Source: an uncultured Lachnoclostridium sp. (GTDB taxonomy: Bacteria; Bacillota; Clostridia; Lachnospirales; Lachnospiraceae). Taken from it: a stretch of DNA of 5,719 nt. Shown here one piece after another: positions 5,643-5,719 of the stretch. Both the position numbers and the translations under genes were made by a program. The notes beneath the pieces were generated by a model. The model had not been told where the DNA came from and searched no databases. It was given only the letters and a program-made list of their open reading frames with translations. Location of the stretch: the NCBI GenBank assembly GCA_958425285.1, contig CATZVV010000132.1, positions 1-5,719 of the forward strand, read 5' to 3'. Within the stretch, counting starts at the first letter, position 1, and each line of letters begins with the position of its first letter.

Positions 5643-5719
5643 ATGAGTATTGTAATTGTAGGTGGAAATGAAAGAATGGTAAGCCGGTATGAAGATATAT
5701 GTAAAAATTACGGTTGTAA
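5643..5719 (+). CDS. DUF2325-like protein, N-terminal part only (cut by window end)
   Basis: The ATG at 5643 follows AGGAGG at 5632-5637 by five bases. Only 25 complete codons are present. The start SIVIVGGNERMV, a beta strand leading into a Gly-Gly turn, followed by Tyr, Cys20 and Cys25, resembles the N-terminus of DUF2325 proteins of Clostridia, which are small (about 90-110 residues), Cys-containing and of unknown function. From memory, such genes often lie near ferrous-iron transport genes (feoA/feoB) in Lachnospiraceae; what follows here cannot be seen. The gene has its own strong promoter and a repeat-rich leader, so it is probably tightly controlled. A nucleotide-binding or oxidoreductase start would look similar, so the family call is moderate. 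Confidence 0.6.
   Translation, partial: MSIVIVGGNERMVSRYEDICKNYGC

Overview
The window looks like a chromosomal stretch from a low-GC Firmicute, most likely a gut or rumen member of the Lachnospiraceae (Roseburia/Butyrivibrio/Eubacterium type). The support is indirect: A/T-rich codon use, strong AGGAGG ribosome binding sites, sigma-A style promoters, and two large secreted glycoside hydrolases ending in the lysine-rich fibronectin-III-like domain typical of surface proteins in that family. The genus cannot be fixed from the sequence alone.

Layout, all on the + strand. (1) 1-173 is a left edge with no recognisable gene; its first ~100 bases are clearly more GC-rich than what follows. (2) 174-662 encodes a TspO/MBR-type membrane protein. 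(3) A strong extended -10 promoter at 679-707 and a foldable leader drive 788-3019, a secreted GH43 enzyme with a CBM6-like module, a Pro/Thr/Ser linker and a basic C-terminal domain. It is closed by a near-perfect intrinsic terminator (3067-3103). (4) A 155-base AT-rich spacer with a nested dyad and a candidate promoter leads to 3259-5430, a diverged paralogue with the same architecture and its own terminator (5462-5512). (5) A consensus promoter (5529-5557), two copies of a 16-bp operator-like inverted repeat and a foldable leader precede the start of a DUF2325-like gene cut by the window end (5643-5719).

The two GH43 proteins probably attack arabinoxylan- or arabinan-type side chains outside the cell. 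Their catalytic and CBM6-like parts have diverged to roughly half identity, while the last 120 residues differ at only 5 positions. This suggests two substrate specificities on one shared retention or anchoring module. Each has its own terminator and apparently its own promoter, so they look like separately regulated single-gene units.

The least explained part is the right-hand regulatory region (5529-5642). Paired operator-like repeats, one at the expected transcription start and one just before the ribosome binding site, overlap mutually exclusive RNA hairpins, one of which would hide the Shine-Dalgarno sequence. I recognise no known riboswitch class there. An iron- or manganese-responsive DtxR-family link is a hypothesis only.
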